This document shows, one piece after another, positions 39,295 to 49,801 of a stretch of 64,000 nucleotides of DNA. The notes under the pieces are model-generated. The model was not told where the DNA came from. It saw nothing but the letters and a program-made list of their open reading frames with translations, and searched no databases. The position numbers and the translations under genes are program-made. The DNA is from Magnetospirillum gryphiswaldense MSR-1 v2 (GTDB lineage Bacteria > Pseudomonadota > Alphaproteobacteria > Rhodospirillales > Magnetospirillaceae): positions 1,302,001 through 1,366,000 of the forward strand of contig NC_023065.1 of NCBI RefSeq assembly GCF_000513295.1, read 5' to 3'. Numbering within the stretch: the first letter of the stretch is position 1; each line of letters starts with the position of its first letter.

Positions 39295-40947
39295 TCAGGC
39301 GTTGCAGGTGGCGCGAGCGATGGCGGCGCGGATAAGGCCTGCATCGAACTTGCGCCAACGGGCGGTGACATGCTGGTCGGGACGCAGCAGATGCACGGTG
39401 CCGGGCTTGGCATCGTAAATCTTGGCGAAGGTGCCCTTGACGTCCTCGAAGGCGATCATCCCCGCCGGCGCCTTGCCGCCGGGCGGTACCACGGCGATGG
39501 TGGTGACCGGGATGGAATCGGACAACAGGGCATCGGCACCGGCAGGCGCCGCCTCGGGGGCATAGACCAGGGCGATGAATTTGTTGCCCACGTGGTCGAG
39601 CAGCCAACCATCCTTGCCGTCGACGCGGATGGAGGCGTCTTCCATGGGGGCGCCGGGGATCATGTCGCCCATGAAACCGTCCACGTCCGGGGTATTGAGA
39701 CGCGATTCGGCATAGAAGCACGGCACCGACAGGCGACCGGAATTGACCAGGGCACGGGCGAACGGATGCTTGCGTGCCAGCCCCAGGGTGGCATTGCGGA
39801 AGGTCAGCGAGGTCTTGGATTTGGGGGTGATGAAATCGGTGGAGCGGGTCGAGTTCATCAGGTTTTCGTCGGCGCCCCAGGTGCGCTCGGCGCTATAGGT
39901 GTCGAGCAGGGTTTCCGGCGCCTTGCCGTCCATGACCAGCTTCAGCTTCCACACCAGATTGTCGGTGTCCTGAATGCCGGAATTGGCGCCACGCGCGCCG
40001 AACGGCGACACCTGATGGGCGCAATCGCCGACGAAGAAGACGCGACCATGACGGAACTCGTTCATGCGTCGGCATTGGAAAGTATAGACGCTGACCCATT
40101 CCAGCTCGAACGGACGGTCGTCGCCCAGCATGGCCTGGATGCGGGGGATGACCTTTTCCGGCTTCTTTTCCTCTTCCGGGTCGGCCTGCCAGCCAAGCTG
40201 GAAGTCGATGCGCCAACAATTGTCGCTTTGCCGGTGCAACAGCACCGACTGGCCGGGATGGAACGGCGGATCGAACCAGAACCAGCGCTCCGGCGGAAAT
40301 TCTGCTTCCATCACCACGTCGGCGATGAGGAAACGGTCCATGAAGATCTTGCCGTCGATATCCAGGTTGAGCATGGAGCGGATGGGCGAGCGCGCCCCGT
40401 CGCCGACGATCAGCCAATCGGTTTCCAGGGTATAGAAGCCGTCGGGGGTCTGCACCTTGACGGTAACCTTGTCGCCCGCCGGCTCGACACCCACAACCTT
40501 GTTCTTCCAGCACAATTCGACGTTGTCGAACTGCTTCAAGCGGTCGATCTCGTATTCTTCCAGGTAATATTGCTGGAGATTGATCATGCCCGGACGCTTC
40601 TGGTCGGCGTTGGGCTTCAAGTTGAAATTATAGACCTCTTCCTCACGGAAGAAGGTGCGGCCCACATTCCAGCTCACCCCCTTGTCGACCACCGGATCGC
40701 CGACGCCCAGACGGTCCAGCACCTCCAGCGCCCGCTTGGCGTAACAGACGCCGCGCGAACCGACCGAGACGGTGTCGTCGTCATCGAGGATGACCACCGG
40801 CACGCCCTGTTGGGCCAGATCGATGGCGGCGGCCATGCCCACCGGGCCGGCGCCGACCACCACCACCGGATAGCGCGGAATAGTATCGCCGCCGGCCCCG
40901 GTGGGCAGACGGAAATCGAACTTGGGATAGCTGTAGGTCTTGAGCAA
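39295..40947 (-). CDS. FAD-dependent aromatic monooxygenase (MhpA-like, class A)
   Basis: Flavoprotein hydroxylase of 550 residues using NAD(P)H and oxygen to hydroxylate a phenolic acid. FAD fold at PVVVVGAGPVGMAAAIDLAQ (about residue 28), DG motif in WLIVGDGARSPIR, GD motif in VFFVGDCAHQVSPFGARGANSG, and a C-terminal thioredoxin-like domain. It resembles 3-(3-hydroxyphenyl)propionate hydroxylase. The TTG at 40947 has AGGAGAG upstream; longer starts lack one. With FAH and MaiA downstream, the likely product is homogentisate- or gentisate-like, but no ring-cleavage dioxygenase is in the window. Confidence 0.85.
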   Translation of the reverse strand: MLKTYSYPKFDFRLPTGAGGDTIPRYPVVVVGAGPVGMAAAIDLAQQGVPVVILDDDDTVSVGSRGVCYAKRALEVLDRLGVGDPVVDKGVSWNVGRTFFREEEVYNFNLKPNADQKRPGMINLQQYYLEEYEIDRLKQFDNVELCWKNKVVGVEPAGDKVTVKVQTPDGFYTLETDWLIVGDGARSPIRSMLNLDIDGKIFMDRFLIADVVMEAEFPPERWFWFDPPFHPGQSVLLHRQSDNCWRIDFQLGWQADPEEEKKPEKVIPRIQAMLGDDRPFELEWVSVYTFQCRRMNEFRHGRVFFVGDCAHQVSPFGARGANSGIQDTDNLVWKLKLVMDGKAPETLLDTYSAERTWGADENLMNSTRSTDFITPKSKTSLTFRNATLGLARKHPFARALVNSGRLSVPCFYAESRLNTPDVDGFMGDMIPGAPMEDASIRVDGKDGWLLDHVGNKFIALVYAPEAAPAGADALLSDSIPVTTIAVVPPGGKAPAGMIAFEDVKGTFAKIYDAKPGTVHLLRPDQHVTARWRKFDAGLIRAAIARATCNA

Positions 40948-41060
40948 TTTTCTCTCCTCCCTGATTTGGTTGCAAGCGCCCGGGGTTGGTCCCCGGTTGT
41001 CGCTATGGAGCACTTTCACGCGAAGCGTGGAGATGCGATGAGCCCGAGTGGCGCCTGAGC

Positions 41061-41120
41061 GGCCCGTCACGGGCCACTTTTGAAACCAAGACCAGTTTTC
41101 GCTTTAGCTGAAACTGGTCT
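41061..41120. terminator. Hairpins after the MBL gene
   Basis: AGACCAGTTT / AAACTGGTCT (41089-41120) overlaps the stop of the MBL gene, and GGCCCGT-C-ACGGGCC (41061-41075) follows downstream. Neither has a clear T run. They may attenuate transcription into the monooxygenase gene or stabilise the 3' end. Confidence 0.45.
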
Positions 41121-42084
41121 AGACTTCCTTTTGCAAGGCCGTCCACATTTCCTTGTCGCGCTCCGCCGTCCAGATGCGCGGATGATCGATGCCGCTGGCC
41201 TCGTCGACGGCACGGGTGACGTCGAACGGCAGGCAATGTTCATAGATGAAGACATGGCCGAACTTGGGGTCCATGGCCTTGCGGGTGTGCTTCATGGCGG
41301 CGAACAGGTCCATGCCCTGCGCCACCGCTTCCTGGGCCGACCGGTAAAGGGTGGTGACGAAATCGCTGGTGTAATCCAGGCCCTTGGCTACTTCCGCCGG
41401 GTTCATCAGCGCCGGGCCGCGACCGGGGATCAGCTTTTCGGCGCCAAGCGCGCGCAGCGCCGCCAAGGTATCGGGCCATTGGCGCAGATGGGCGTCGCCG
41501 GTGTAGCAGGCGGCCTCGCATTCTACCAGATCGCCCGAGAACAGCACCTTCTCGCTCGGCAGCCAGACCACGGTGTCGCCCTTGGTGTGACCAGCGCCCA
41601 GATGCTTGATCTGCACTTCCAGCTTGCCCATGTAAAGGGTCATGGACTCCTTGAACACCAAGGTCGGCCAGGTCAGGCCGGGCACCGATTCGAAGTTCTG
41701 GAACAGGCGGGGAAAGCGGTCGTATTCCGACTTCATGTCATGCTCGCCGCGCTCGACGATCAGGTCGTAGGTACCCTGGCTGGCGATGACCTGCTGGCAA
41801 CCCTCGGCGAAATAGGCCGAGGCGCCCAGCACGCGGACGGCGTGATAATGCGACAGCACCACATACTTGATCGGCTTGTCGGTGATCTTGCGGATTTCGG
41901 CGATCAGGCGACGCGCCATCACCGGGGTGGCCAGGGCATCGACGATCAGCACGCCGTCATCGCCGATGATCACGCCGGCATTGGGATCACCCTCGGCGGT
42001 ATAGCCCCAGGCATGGTCCGACAATTGGGTGAAGGTGGTCTTCTTTTCTTCCAGATCGGCCACCGAGGCGAATTGCTTGCTCAT
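41119..42084 (-). CDS. MBL-fold hydrolase with altered metal motif
   Basis: Metallo-beta-lactamase-fold protein of 321 residues from ATG 42084 (GGAGACAGG upstream). The motif that is normally HxHxDH reads H79-Y-H81-A-V83-R84, so the aspartate and histidine of the second metal site are missing. Later GAGHTKGDTVVWLP and FSGDLVECEAACYTGD are kept. A single metal ion or a changed reaction is therefore expected. First gene of the aromatic operon; likely a ring-fission or ester hydrolase, substrate unknown. Confidence 0.8.
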   Translation of the reverse strand: MSKQFASVADLEEKKTTFTQLSDHAWGYTAEGDPNAGVIIGDDGVLIVDALATPVMARRLIAEIRKITDKPIKYVVLSHYHAVRVLGASAYFAEGCQQVIASQGTYDLIVERGEHDMKSEYDRFPRLFQNFESVPGLTWPTLVFKESMTLYMGKLEVQIKHLGAGHTKGDTVVWLPSEKVLFSGDLVECEAACYTGDAHLRQWPDTLAALRALGAEKLIPGRGPALMNPAEVAKGLDYTSDFVTTLYRSAQEAVAQGMDLFAAMKHTRKAMDPKFGHVFIYEHCLPFDVTRAVDEASGIDHPRIWTAERDKEMWTALQKEV

Positions 42085-42399
42085 GAAAACCTGTCTCCGT
42101 TGTCCCCTTGGGTCATGAGCGTAATTCTGAAATACGGAATCAGTTCCGTCAACAGGAAACGCACTGCAGCACGGATGACTTAGCCGAACGGTCAATGCAC
42201 CAAAGACGGCCAGGGCCAGTCACAGCCTGATGACCTGTGTTTGCGGGAAACGCTCGTCTCCATGGGGAGACACATGTCGACAAAAATCCCTGAATGCGTG
42301 TATTATCAAAATATTGGTATCGCATTACATACAAAAATGCGGGCATAGTGCGGCTGACGCGAAACATCACTTCGGTGATTGGCTTTTATGGGGGGACAC
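42085..42399. other. Divergent promoter region
   Basis: 315 bp between the divergent MBL and collar-protein genes. Visible: GTCTCC-ATGG-GGAGAC palindrome near 42268-42283 and a small hairpin ATCAC-TTCG-GTGAT (42366-42379) in the leader of the collar gene. No confident -35/-10 pair was found. Confidence 0.4.
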
Positions 42400-42897
42400 A
42401 TGAATCGCAAGAAAACACGCATCAGTTTGGCCGCCGCCACCTTGGCACTGGGGACCGGCGTCTCGATGTTTTCAGCTCCGGCATACGCCTGTGGGGAAGA
42501 TACGTATCTGGGCTCGATCTGTGCCGTCGCCGCCAAATATTGTCCGAGCGGCTTCCTGCCCGCCCAAGGCCAGTTGCTGTCCACCAGCCAGAACCAAGCG
42601 CTGTATTATTTGCTGGGCAACACTTACGGTGGTGACGGCCAAACCACCTTCGCCTTGCCCGACCTGCGCGGACGCACGGTCACCGGGGTTGGAAGCGGCC
42701 CCGGCCTCACTCCGGTTCCTCTGGGACAACGACGCGGTCAGGAAGGCGTCACCTTGACCCCGGCCCAGGTTCCAACCGCCAACGGTCCGCTGAGCTCGGG
42801 TAATCAGGCGGCGACGCAAACCGTCCCCACCCTGCCGCCGCAATTGGGGCTGACCTACTGCATTTCCACTGGAGGCCTCTTCCCGCCGCAACCGTGA
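42400..42897 (+). CDS. Exported phage tail-collar domain protein (microcystin-dependent protein-like)
   Basis: Protein of 165 residues with a Sec signal peptide (MNRKKTRISLAAATLALG, cleavage after APAYA about residue 30). The mature part has the tail-collar (PF07484) sequence LGSICAVAAKYCPSGFLPAQ then LPDLRGRTVTGVGSG. Four cysteines (CGED, SICAV, KYCPSG, TYCIS) could form two disulfides. No phage genes are near, so this is a stand-alone secreted collar protein, a group found in many bacteria with unknown role. ATG 42400 follows a GGGGGG site. Confidence 0.82.
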   Translation: MNRKKTRISLAAATLALGTGVSMFSAPAYACGEDTYLGSICAVAAKYCPSGFLPAQGQLLSTSQNQALYYLLGNTYGGDGQTTFALPDLRGRTVTGVGSGPGLTPVPLGQRRGQEGVTLTPAQVPTANGPLSSGNQAATQTVPTLPPQLGLTYCISTGGLFPPQP

Positions 42898-42928
42898 TCA
42901 GGAAGGCAAACGCAAGGGAGATGGGTGA

Positions 42929-43339
42929 TCAGCGCTTCTTGTCCACCAGCTTCAGCATGGTTTCCAGGCTGATGGAGGCGAAGGTGGCGCGGGCGATGTC
43001 CTCGATCTCGGTCAGCACCTCGCACAGGGCGCCGCCGCCGGGGGTGCCGTCGCCGTCCTCGCGCTCGCCCCGGGCCAAGGGGTCGATGGTCTCGAACAAC
43101 TGGATCACGTCCAACAAAGTGGTGCGCTTGACCGAGCCGGAAAAGCGATAACCGCCGCCGGCGCCACGCACCGCCTCCAGCAGACCGGCGCGACCGAGCG
43201 AGCGCAGCACCTTGGCCAGATGGTTGGTGGAAATGCCGTATTTGTCGGCGATTTCGTGGGCCGACATCTGCCGACCGGGGTCACCGGCCAGTTCGAGGAT
43301 GGCGAACAGGGCGCAGCGGGTGGCTTTTTGCAGCTTCAT
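42929..43339 (-). CDS. Rrf2-family transcriptional regulator
   Basis: Winged-helix regulator of 136 residues beginning MKLQKATRCALFAILELAG. The recognition helix is ISTNHLAKVLRSLGRAGLLE and the wing RGAGGGYRF. The region where IscR/NsrR/RirA have three cluster cysteines has only C106 (GGALCEVLTEIED), and C9 is at the start, so an Fe-S cluster of the IscR type is unlikely; a thiol-based sensor similar to CymR is an alternative. Overlaps the GNAT gene stop by 4 nt. Confidence 0.88.
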   Translation of the reverse strand: MKLQKATRCALFAILELAGDPGRQMSAHEIADKYGISTNHLAKVLRSLGRAGLLEAVRGAGGGYRFSGSVKRTTLLDVIQLFETIDPLARGEREDGDGTPGGGALCEVLTEIEDIARATFASISLETMLKLVDKKR

Positions 43340-43833
43340 GACCCGGCCAGCTCCATTTCCAACTGAATGAACGGCCCGGCCATCATGCCCTGGCTGCGGA
43401 AAAAGCTCATGGCCAGGGTGTTGTCGCGGGCCAGCATGGTGCGGATGATGCTGACGCCGGCTTGGCGGAAGCTGTCGCACACCGCCTGGAACAGGGTCTG
43501 CGCCACATAGCGGGTGCGCACTTCCTTGTGGATGCCCACCGCGAAAACCCAGCCGCAGGGCGGCGAACCGAATTCCCAGGCGCGGATTTCACCGACGATG
43601 AAGCCGATCACCGTCTCGCCCTGGCAGGCGCACAGGAACAGGCGGTTGAGATGGGCCAGCCCCGGATCTTCCGCCGGCTGACGGACATAGCGGTCGTGGA
43701 TGTCTTCCCAATAACCGGGCTTTTCAATGCCGGTAATGGAAACGTCGATGGCGGCCACCTGGGCAATGTCGCCTTGGGTGGCCGTCCGCAACGTATATGC
43801 GCTGTCCCCGCCGCGCATCAGGATTTCGGGCAT
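43336..43833 (-). CDS. GNAT-family N-acetyltransferase
   Basis: Acetyl-CoA-dependent acetyltransferase of 165 residues. The fold's conserved strand and loop are seen in VIGFIVGEIRAWEFG and VFAVGIHKEVRTRYVAQTLFQAV (the acetyl-CoA pyrophosphate loop in altered Q/RxxGxG/A form), then ARDNTLAMSFFRSQGM. It may modify a protein N-terminus, an amino acid or a small amine. It is coupled to the Rrf2 gene (4-nt overlap), so the regulator and enzyme are made together. Confidence 0.85.
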   Translation of the reverse strand: MPEILMRGGDSAYTLRTATQGDIAQVAAIDVSITGIEKPGYWEDIHDRYVRQPAEDPGLAHLNRLFLCACQGETVIGFIVGEIRAWEFGSPPCGWVFAVGIHKEVRTRYVAQTLFQAVCDSFRQAGVSIIRTMLARDNTLAMSFFRSQGMMAGPFIQLEMELAGS

Positions 43834-43917
43834 CTTGTCCGCTCCGCCTTCGTTGACACTGTTCTAGGACACCTGGCGGGGCGTTGACAATTGTAAAAAG
43901 CCCATTCCCCGAGGGGG

Positions 43918-44868
43918 TTAAGCCTGGTGCTTGCGATAGGCGATGCATTCCTCGCAAACGGTGCCCACCACATTCTCGTCCAGGTTGGCCTGACGCAACT
44001 TCTGGAACGCTTCGGAATGCCACGCCTGCATGAAGCCGGACTGGTTCAGATCGCCCATGTCGAAGCGGCCATCATGGTCGAAACAGCAGGCGGCCAGATG
44101 ACCATCCCAGGTGACGTGGCCTTCGGTGAACAGCGACCAGCACGGCAGCGGCTGGCGCATGGCGTCGGCGCGGCCCACATTGCCGGCCACCGGCATGGTG
44201 CCGCGTTCGCCGGTGGTCAGGCCGGCCTGACCGTAAAGCGGCAGCCAATAATGCTGGTCGACATAGGGCAGGATGCTGTCCACCGCGCGTTCCATGCGTT
44301 CGCGCTGCTCGCCGTCATACTGGATGGACGAGGCGAACAGACCGCAGCGCTGACCGGTCCGTTCCGCCACCTCGTCGCGGATGGCCTTGGCCGCCTGGAT
44401 GTTGGCAACCACGTCGTCGAAGCAATCGACGCGGGTGATTTCCTTGGCCTGGGCCGGATCGGCCCAATTGAACGAGAATTTCAGCGAATCGAGCCCGGCC
44501 TCGAAGCAGTCGCGCAGCCGGTCGGGGGTGGCCAGCCGGCCATTGGTGGTCAGGAAGATATAAGGATAGCCGAAACGCTGCTTGGCCACGGCGATGGCCT
44601 CGGCCAACCGGGGATACAGCATGGATTCGCCCAAATAGAACATACCCAGTTCCTCGACCCCGGCTTCGCGCATCTCGCCCATCAGCCGCACCAGGAAATC
44701 CCAGTCCATGTCGCGCTTGTCGCGTAAGCGCTGGCTGGTGGCGCAAAAAAAACAGGCCAAGTCGCAGCGCGCCGTCAGCTCGATCTTGACGCTGGGCGGG
44801 CATGGCGGCATGGCCGTGCGGTAATGGGCCGGGATCAGGGTGATGTTGTCGATGCGTTGGGTGATCAT
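43918..44868 (-). CDS. Radical SAM protein with SPASM-like C-terminus
   Basis: Radical S-adenosylmethionine enzyme of 316 residues. The cluster motif is C35-DLA-C39-FF-C42, followed by the GE motif in LGESMLYPRL. The C-terminal region has extra cysteines (LPCWSLFTEGH, LAACCFDHDGRF, GTVCEECIAYR) in a SPASM-like pattern that can bind auxiliary clusters, as in peptide- or cofactor-maturing enzymes. No substrate peptide gene was found adjacent. The ATG at 44868 has GAGG upstream. Confidence 0.85.
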   Translation of the reverse strand: MITQRIDNITLIPAHYRTAMPPCPPSVKIELTARCDLACFFCATSQRLRDKRDMDWDFLVRLMGEMREAGVEELGMFYLGESMLYPRLAEAIAVAKQRFGYPYIFLTTNGRLATPDRLRDCFEAGLDSLKFSFNWADPAQAKEITRVDCFDDVVANIQAAKAIRDEVAERTGQRCGLFASSIQYDGEQRERMERAVDSILPYVDQHYWLPLYGQAGLTTGERGTMPVAGNVGRADAMRQPLPCWSLFTEGHVTWDGHLAACCFDHDGRFDMGDLNQSGFMQAWHSEAFQKLRQANLDENVVGTVCEECIAYRKHQA

Positions 44869-45116
44869 GGGCAACCTCGGGTCATGGGATCGCCTGTTCA
44901 TATCCCGCCCCAGCCCCGCCAGATGTGACGATGGACAAGCCGCCGCCTCACTCCATGCCGCACTGCAATAAAGTGCAGCACAATAGTCGGAATAATATTT
45001 GAAATTGCCACTTAATATTCACCAAGCAGGTTTGCGAAAAAATCGATGATCGGCCATTGGCGATGTGCAAAAGCGGGTGTACCATCTTTTCGCCCTTACT
45101 GAATGACGGGGGGTCG
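44869..45116. other. Divergent spacer before the hydrogenase operon
   Basis: About 250 bp holding a small hairpin CTGCA-N6-TGCAG (about 44962-44977) and AT-rich sequence. No convincing FNR, sigma-54 or NifA site could be confirmed, although hydrogenase genes are often under such control. Confidence 0.35.
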
Positions 45117-46247
<1,131 letters not shown>

Positions 46248-46249
46248 TC

Positions 46250-46837
46250 ATGGTAAAGCCGGAAAATCTTGGCCGCATCATCGATGAACACCCGTTTTTC
46301 CAAGGCATCGACGCCCCCTTGCGCGAGCTTCTGATCGGCTGTGCCGCCAACGAACGCTATGATGCCGGTCAGTTCCTGTTCCGCCAGGGGCAAAGCGCCG
46401 AGAAGTTCTTCCTGATCCGCGCCGGCACCGTGGCGGTGGAAATCGACCAGCCGGGCCGCCCGCCCATCATCATCGAAACCATCGCCGAGGGCGACATCGC
46501 CGGTTGGGCCTGGATGGTCGCGCCCTATCAATCCACCTTCGACGCCCGCGCCATGAATTTGGTCCGCGCCCTGTCCTTCGACGCCCAATGTCTGCGCCGC
46601 AAGATGGAGGTCGACCCGGCCTTGGGCTTCGAGGTCATGCGCCGCTTCGTCCCGGTCATGGCTCATCGTCTGGCCGCCGCCCGCCTGCAAATGCTGGATC
46701 TGTACGGCCCGACCAAAAAGCCCAAGGCGGCCAAGCCCGCCAAGCCGGAAAAGGCCGAAGCCAAGAGCAAGGGCAAGAACCGCGCCGCCGACGCCCGGCT
46801 GGAAAAAGCCACGGGCAAGAAAAAGAAGGACGGCTGA
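46250..46837 (+). CDS. Cyclic-nucleotide-binding domain protein in the hydrogenase operon
   Basis: Protein of 195 residues: a Crp/cNMP-type beta-roll (about 8-130; [50 protein letters not shown]) followed by a helical part and a lysine/alanine-rich tail (about 150-195). There is no helix-turn-helix, so it is not a Crp-type transcription factor. The core arginine expected in the phosphate-binding cassette is not clear. Its place between the HydB- and HydG-like genes suggests a regulatory or assembly role for the enzyme. Confidence 0.82.
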   Translation: MVKPENLGRIIDEHPFFQGIDAPLRELLIGCAANERYDAGQFLFRQGQSAEKFFLIRAGTVAVEIDQPGRPPIIIETIAEGDIAGWAWMVAPYQSTFDARAMNLVRALSFDAQCLRRKMEVDPALGFEVMRRFVPVMAHRLAAARLQMLDLYGPTKKPKAAKPAKPEKAEAKSKGKNRAADARLEKATGKKKKDG

Positions 46838-46839
46838 TC

Positions 46840-47676
46840 ATGAACGCCATCCCGCATGACCCCATGGTGCCGGTGCCGTTCCGCATCGAGAAGGTGCGGC
46901 GCGATCTGTCCGACACCTTCACCATGGAAATGGTGCCGGAAGCGGGCGGTGATTTCACCTTTCGCCCCGGCCAGTTCAACATGCTGTACGTGTTCGGTGT
47001 CGGTGAGGTGCCTATTTCCATTTCCGGCGATCCCGCCGACCGCTCGGTGTTGGTGCACACCACCCGCGCCGTCGGTACGGTGACCGAGGCGCTGGACGCG
47101 CTGAAGCCCGGCGATGTGTTGGGCGTACGCGGCCCCTTCGGCACCGCCTGGCCGGTGGAGGCCACCTTTGGTCACGATCTGGTCTTCGTCGCCGGCGGCG
47201 TCGGTCTGGCCCCGCTTCGCCCGGCCATCTATCAGGCCATGGCCCACCGCGAACGCTTTGGCCGCGTCATCGTCCTTTATGGCGCCCGCACGCCCGAAGA
47301 CATCTTGTACAAGAAAGAGCTGGAACGCTGGCGCGGGCGCTTCGACCTGGATGTGCTGGTCACGGTCGACCGCGCCACCGGTAAATGGGGCGGCAATGTC
47401 GGGGTGGTCACCAATCTGGTGACGCGCGGCGGCTTTGATCCGCTCAACACCGCCAGTTTCGTCTGCGGCCCCGAGGTGATGATGCGTTATGCCGCCGCCG
47501 CCCTGGAAAAAAAGGGCGTCAGCCGTGACAAGATCTGGGTGTCGGTGGAACGCAACATGAAGTGCGGCTGCGGTCTGTGCGGCCATTGCCAATGGGGCCC
47601 CCATTTCACCTGCAAGGATGGGCCGGTGTTCCGGTATGACACCATCGCCGACCTGTTCCAGATCAGGGAGCTTTAG
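46840..47676 (+). CDS. [NiFe] hydrogenase (group 3b) FAD/NAD(P)-binding subunit, HyhG/HydG-like
   Basis: Diaphorase subunit of 278 residues that exchanges electrons with NAD(P)H. Ferredoxin-reductase fold: FAD motif [13 protein letters not shown], nucleotide-binding [14 protein letters not shown], and a C-terminal 2Fe-2S motif [14 protein letters not shown] with a later cysteine in FTCKDG. Matches sulfhydrogenase gamma and dihydroorotate dehydrogenase electron-transfer subunits; context selects the former. Lies 3 nt after the cNMP gene. Confidence 0.9.
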   Translation: MNAIPHDPMVPVPFRIEKVRRDLSDTFTMEMVPEAGGDFTFRPGQFNMLYVFGVGEVPISISGDPADRSVLVHTTRAVGTVTEALDALKPGDVLGVRGPFGTAWPVEATFGHDLVFVAGGVGLAPLRPAIYQAMAHRERFGRVIVLYGARTPEDILYKKELERWRGRFDLDVLVTVDRATGKWGGNVGVVTNLVTRGGFDPLNTASFVCGPEVMMRYAAAALEKKGVSRDKIWVSVERNMKCGCGLCGHCQWGPHFTCKDGPVFRYDTIADLFQIREL

Positions 47677-47678
47677 CC

Positions 47679-48455
47679 ATGTCCGAACGCAAGCGCCCCA
47701 AACTGGCGGTGTGGAAGTTTTCCAGCTGCGACGGCTGCCAGTTGAACCTGCTGGATTGCGAAGACGAATTGCTGGCCCTGACCGAGGAAGTGCGCATCAG
47801 CTATTTCCTTGAAGCCACCCGCAAGGTGGAGAAGGGCCCCTATGACGTGTCTTTGGTGGAAGGGTCCATCACCACACCGCACGACATCAAGGCCATCCGC
47901 GAGGTGCGCAAGCAATCCAAGCTGCTGATCACCATCGGCGCCTGCGCCACCGCCGGCGGCATCCAGGCGCTCAGGAACTTCAAGAACGTCAAGGAATTCA
48001 TCCGCACGGTCTATGCCCACCCGGAATATATCGACACCCTGACCACCTCGACCGCCATTTCCGACCACGTGCCGGTGGATTTCGAACTGCGCGGCTGTCC
48101 GGTCAACAAATACCAGATGCTGGAAGTCCTGAACGCCGCATTGAACGGTCGCAAACCCAACATCCCCCGTCATTCCCAATGCATCGAGTGCAAGGAAAGC
48201 GGCACCGTCTGCCGCATGGTCGCCGCCGGCACCGCCTGCCTGGGTCCGGTGACCCAGGCCGGTTGCGGCACGCTGTGCCCCGGCAAGGATCGCGGCTGCT
48301 ATGGCTGCTTCGGCCCGATGGAAACGCCCAACACCTCCGCCTTGGCCGCGCAATTGCTGGCCCTGGGGCAAACCGGTCGCGACGTCCATCGCCTGTTCCG
48401 CACCTATAACGCCAATGCCGATGCATTCCGTAAGGAGAGCGACAGCCATGGCTGA
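47679..48455 (+). CDS. [NiFe] hydrogenase (group 3b) small subunit
   Basis: Small iron-sulfur subunit of 258 residues that relays electrons from the NiFe site. The proximal cluster region is [13 protein letters not shown] with [10 protein letters not shown]; further cysteines in [33 protein letters not shown] and [11 protein letters not shown] supply the other clusters. No Tat signal, so the enzyme is cytoplasmic. Two nucleotides follow the gamma gene; overlaps the large subunit gene by 8 nt. Confidence 0.92.
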   Translation: MSERKRPKLAVWKFSSCDGCQLNLLDCEDELLALTEEVRISYFLEATRKVEKGPYDVSLVEGSITTPHDIKAIREVRKQSKLLITIGACATAGGIQALRNFKNVKEFIRTVYAHPEYIDTLTTSTAISDHVPVDFELRGCPVNKYQMLEVLNAALNGRKPNIPRHSQCIECKESGTVCRMVAAGTACLGPVTQAGCGTLCPGKDRGCYGCFGPMETPNTSALAAQLLALGQTGRDVHRLFRTYNANADAFRKESDSHG

Positions 48456-49740
48456 CATCCGCACCATCAAGGTCGAGGCCCTGGCCCGGGTCGAGGGCGA
48501 GGGCTCCCTGCACGTCAAGATCCGCGACGGCATCATCAAGGAACTGCATTTCGGCATCTTCGAGCCGCCGCGCTTCTTCGAGGCCTTCCTGCGCGGTCGC
48601 GACTTCCGCGAGGTGCCCGACATCACCGCCCGCATCTGCGGCATCTGCCCCATCGCCTATCTGATGGGGGCCAGTCAGGCCATGGAAGACATCCTGGGCA
48701 TCCAGGTGACCAAGCCCATCCGTGATCTGCGCCGCTTGGTCTATTGCGGGGAATGGATCGAAAGCCACGCGCTGCACGTCTATATGCTGCACGCCCCCGA
48801 CTTCCTGGGGCTGGCCGACGCGCTGGAACTGGCCAAGGTCGACCGCACCTTGGTGGAAAAGGCGCTACGGCTGAAGAAGATCGGCAATGAGATTTTGGAA
48901 ACCATCGGTGGCCGCGCCATCCACCCCGTGGGTCTGCGGGTCGGCGGCTTTTACAAGGCGCCGTCGAAACGGCACCTGCGCGCCTTGGAGGAAAACCTGA
49001 AATGGGCGGTGGAAACCTCGATCGCCACCGTCAAGCTGGTGGGCGGCTTCGACTTCCCCGATATCCAGCAGGATTATAATTTCATGGCGCTGCATCACGC
49101 CGATGAATACGCCATCCATGAAGGCCGGCTGATCACCTCGTCCGGCCTGGATTTCCCCGTCTCGCAATTCCTCGATCACATCGAGGAAGAACACGTATCG
49201 TGGTCCAACGCCCTGCACGGCAAGCCCAAGGACGGGCTGGCCCATCACGTCGGCCCCCTCGCCCGCTATAACCTCAACTACGCCCAATTGGGCAAGACCG
49301 CCAAGGCGGCGGCCAAGGCGGCGGGATTGGGGACAGTGGTCAGAAATCCGTTCCAGTCCATCGTCGTCCGTGCCGTCGAACTGGTGCAGGTGTGCGAGGA
49401 TGCGCTGAAGATCGTGCAAAACTACACCGAGCCGGATGCCCCTTACGTGGATGCCCCGGTCAAGGCCGGCGAAGGCCATGGCTGCACCGAGGCGCCGCGC
49501 GGCATCTGCTATCACCGCTATCGCATCCATGCCGACGGATCGGTCCAAGATGCCCGCATCGTCCCGCCCACCGCGCAGAATCAAAAGGTGATGGAACTGG
49601 ACCTGCGCAAGGTGGTGCAGGCCAATCTGCACAAGTCCGACGACGAGATCAAATGGCGGGCGGAACAGGCGATCCGCAATTACGACCCCTGTATTTCCTG
49701 CGCCACCCATTTCCTTAAACTGGAGATGGATCGCGGCTGA
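48448..49740 (+). CDS. [NiFe] hydrogenase (group 3b) large, catalytic subunit
   Basis: NiFe active-site subunit of 430 residues. The four cysteine ligands are in the N-terminal [12 protein letters not shown] and C-terminal DPCISCATH motifs. After the last histidine a 9-residue tail (FLKLEMDRG) remains, the usual site of maturation-protease cleavage. The short C-terminus and gene order place it in group 3b, bidirectional NAD(P)-linked enzymes. No hyp or protease gene is in the window, so maturation genes must lie elsewhere. Confidence 0.93.
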   Translation: MADIRTIKVEALARVEGEGSLHVKIRDGIIKELHFGIFEPPRFFEAFLRGRDFREVPDITARICGICPIAYLMGASQAMEDILGIQVTKPIRDLRRLVYCGEWIESHALHVYMLHAPDFLGLADALELAKVDRTLVEKALRLKKIGNEILETIGGRAIHPVGLRVGGFYKAPSKRHLRALEENLKWAVETSIATVKLVGGFDFPDIQQDYNFMALHHADEYAIHEGRLITSSGLDFPVSQFLDHIEEEHVSWSNALHGKPKDGLAHHVGPLARYNLNYAQLGKTAKAAAKAAGLGTVVRNPFQSIVVRAVELVQVCEDALKIVQNYTEPDAPYVDAPVKAGEGHGCTEAPRGICYHRYRIHADGSVQDARIVPPTAQNQKVMELDLRKVVQANLHKSDDEIKWRAEQAIRNYDPCISCATHFLKLEMDRG

Positions 49741-49801
49741 CCTTGCCAAGACCGCGCATCACCGGTATCTCCTTTGATGGTTCAGGGGAGATACGCGGTC
49801 C

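Noticed and set aside
44990-45060. Possible sigma-54 (-24/-12) promoter before the hydrogenase operon
   Set aside because: GG and GC dinucleotides do not have the required 10-bp separation in any register checked by eye.
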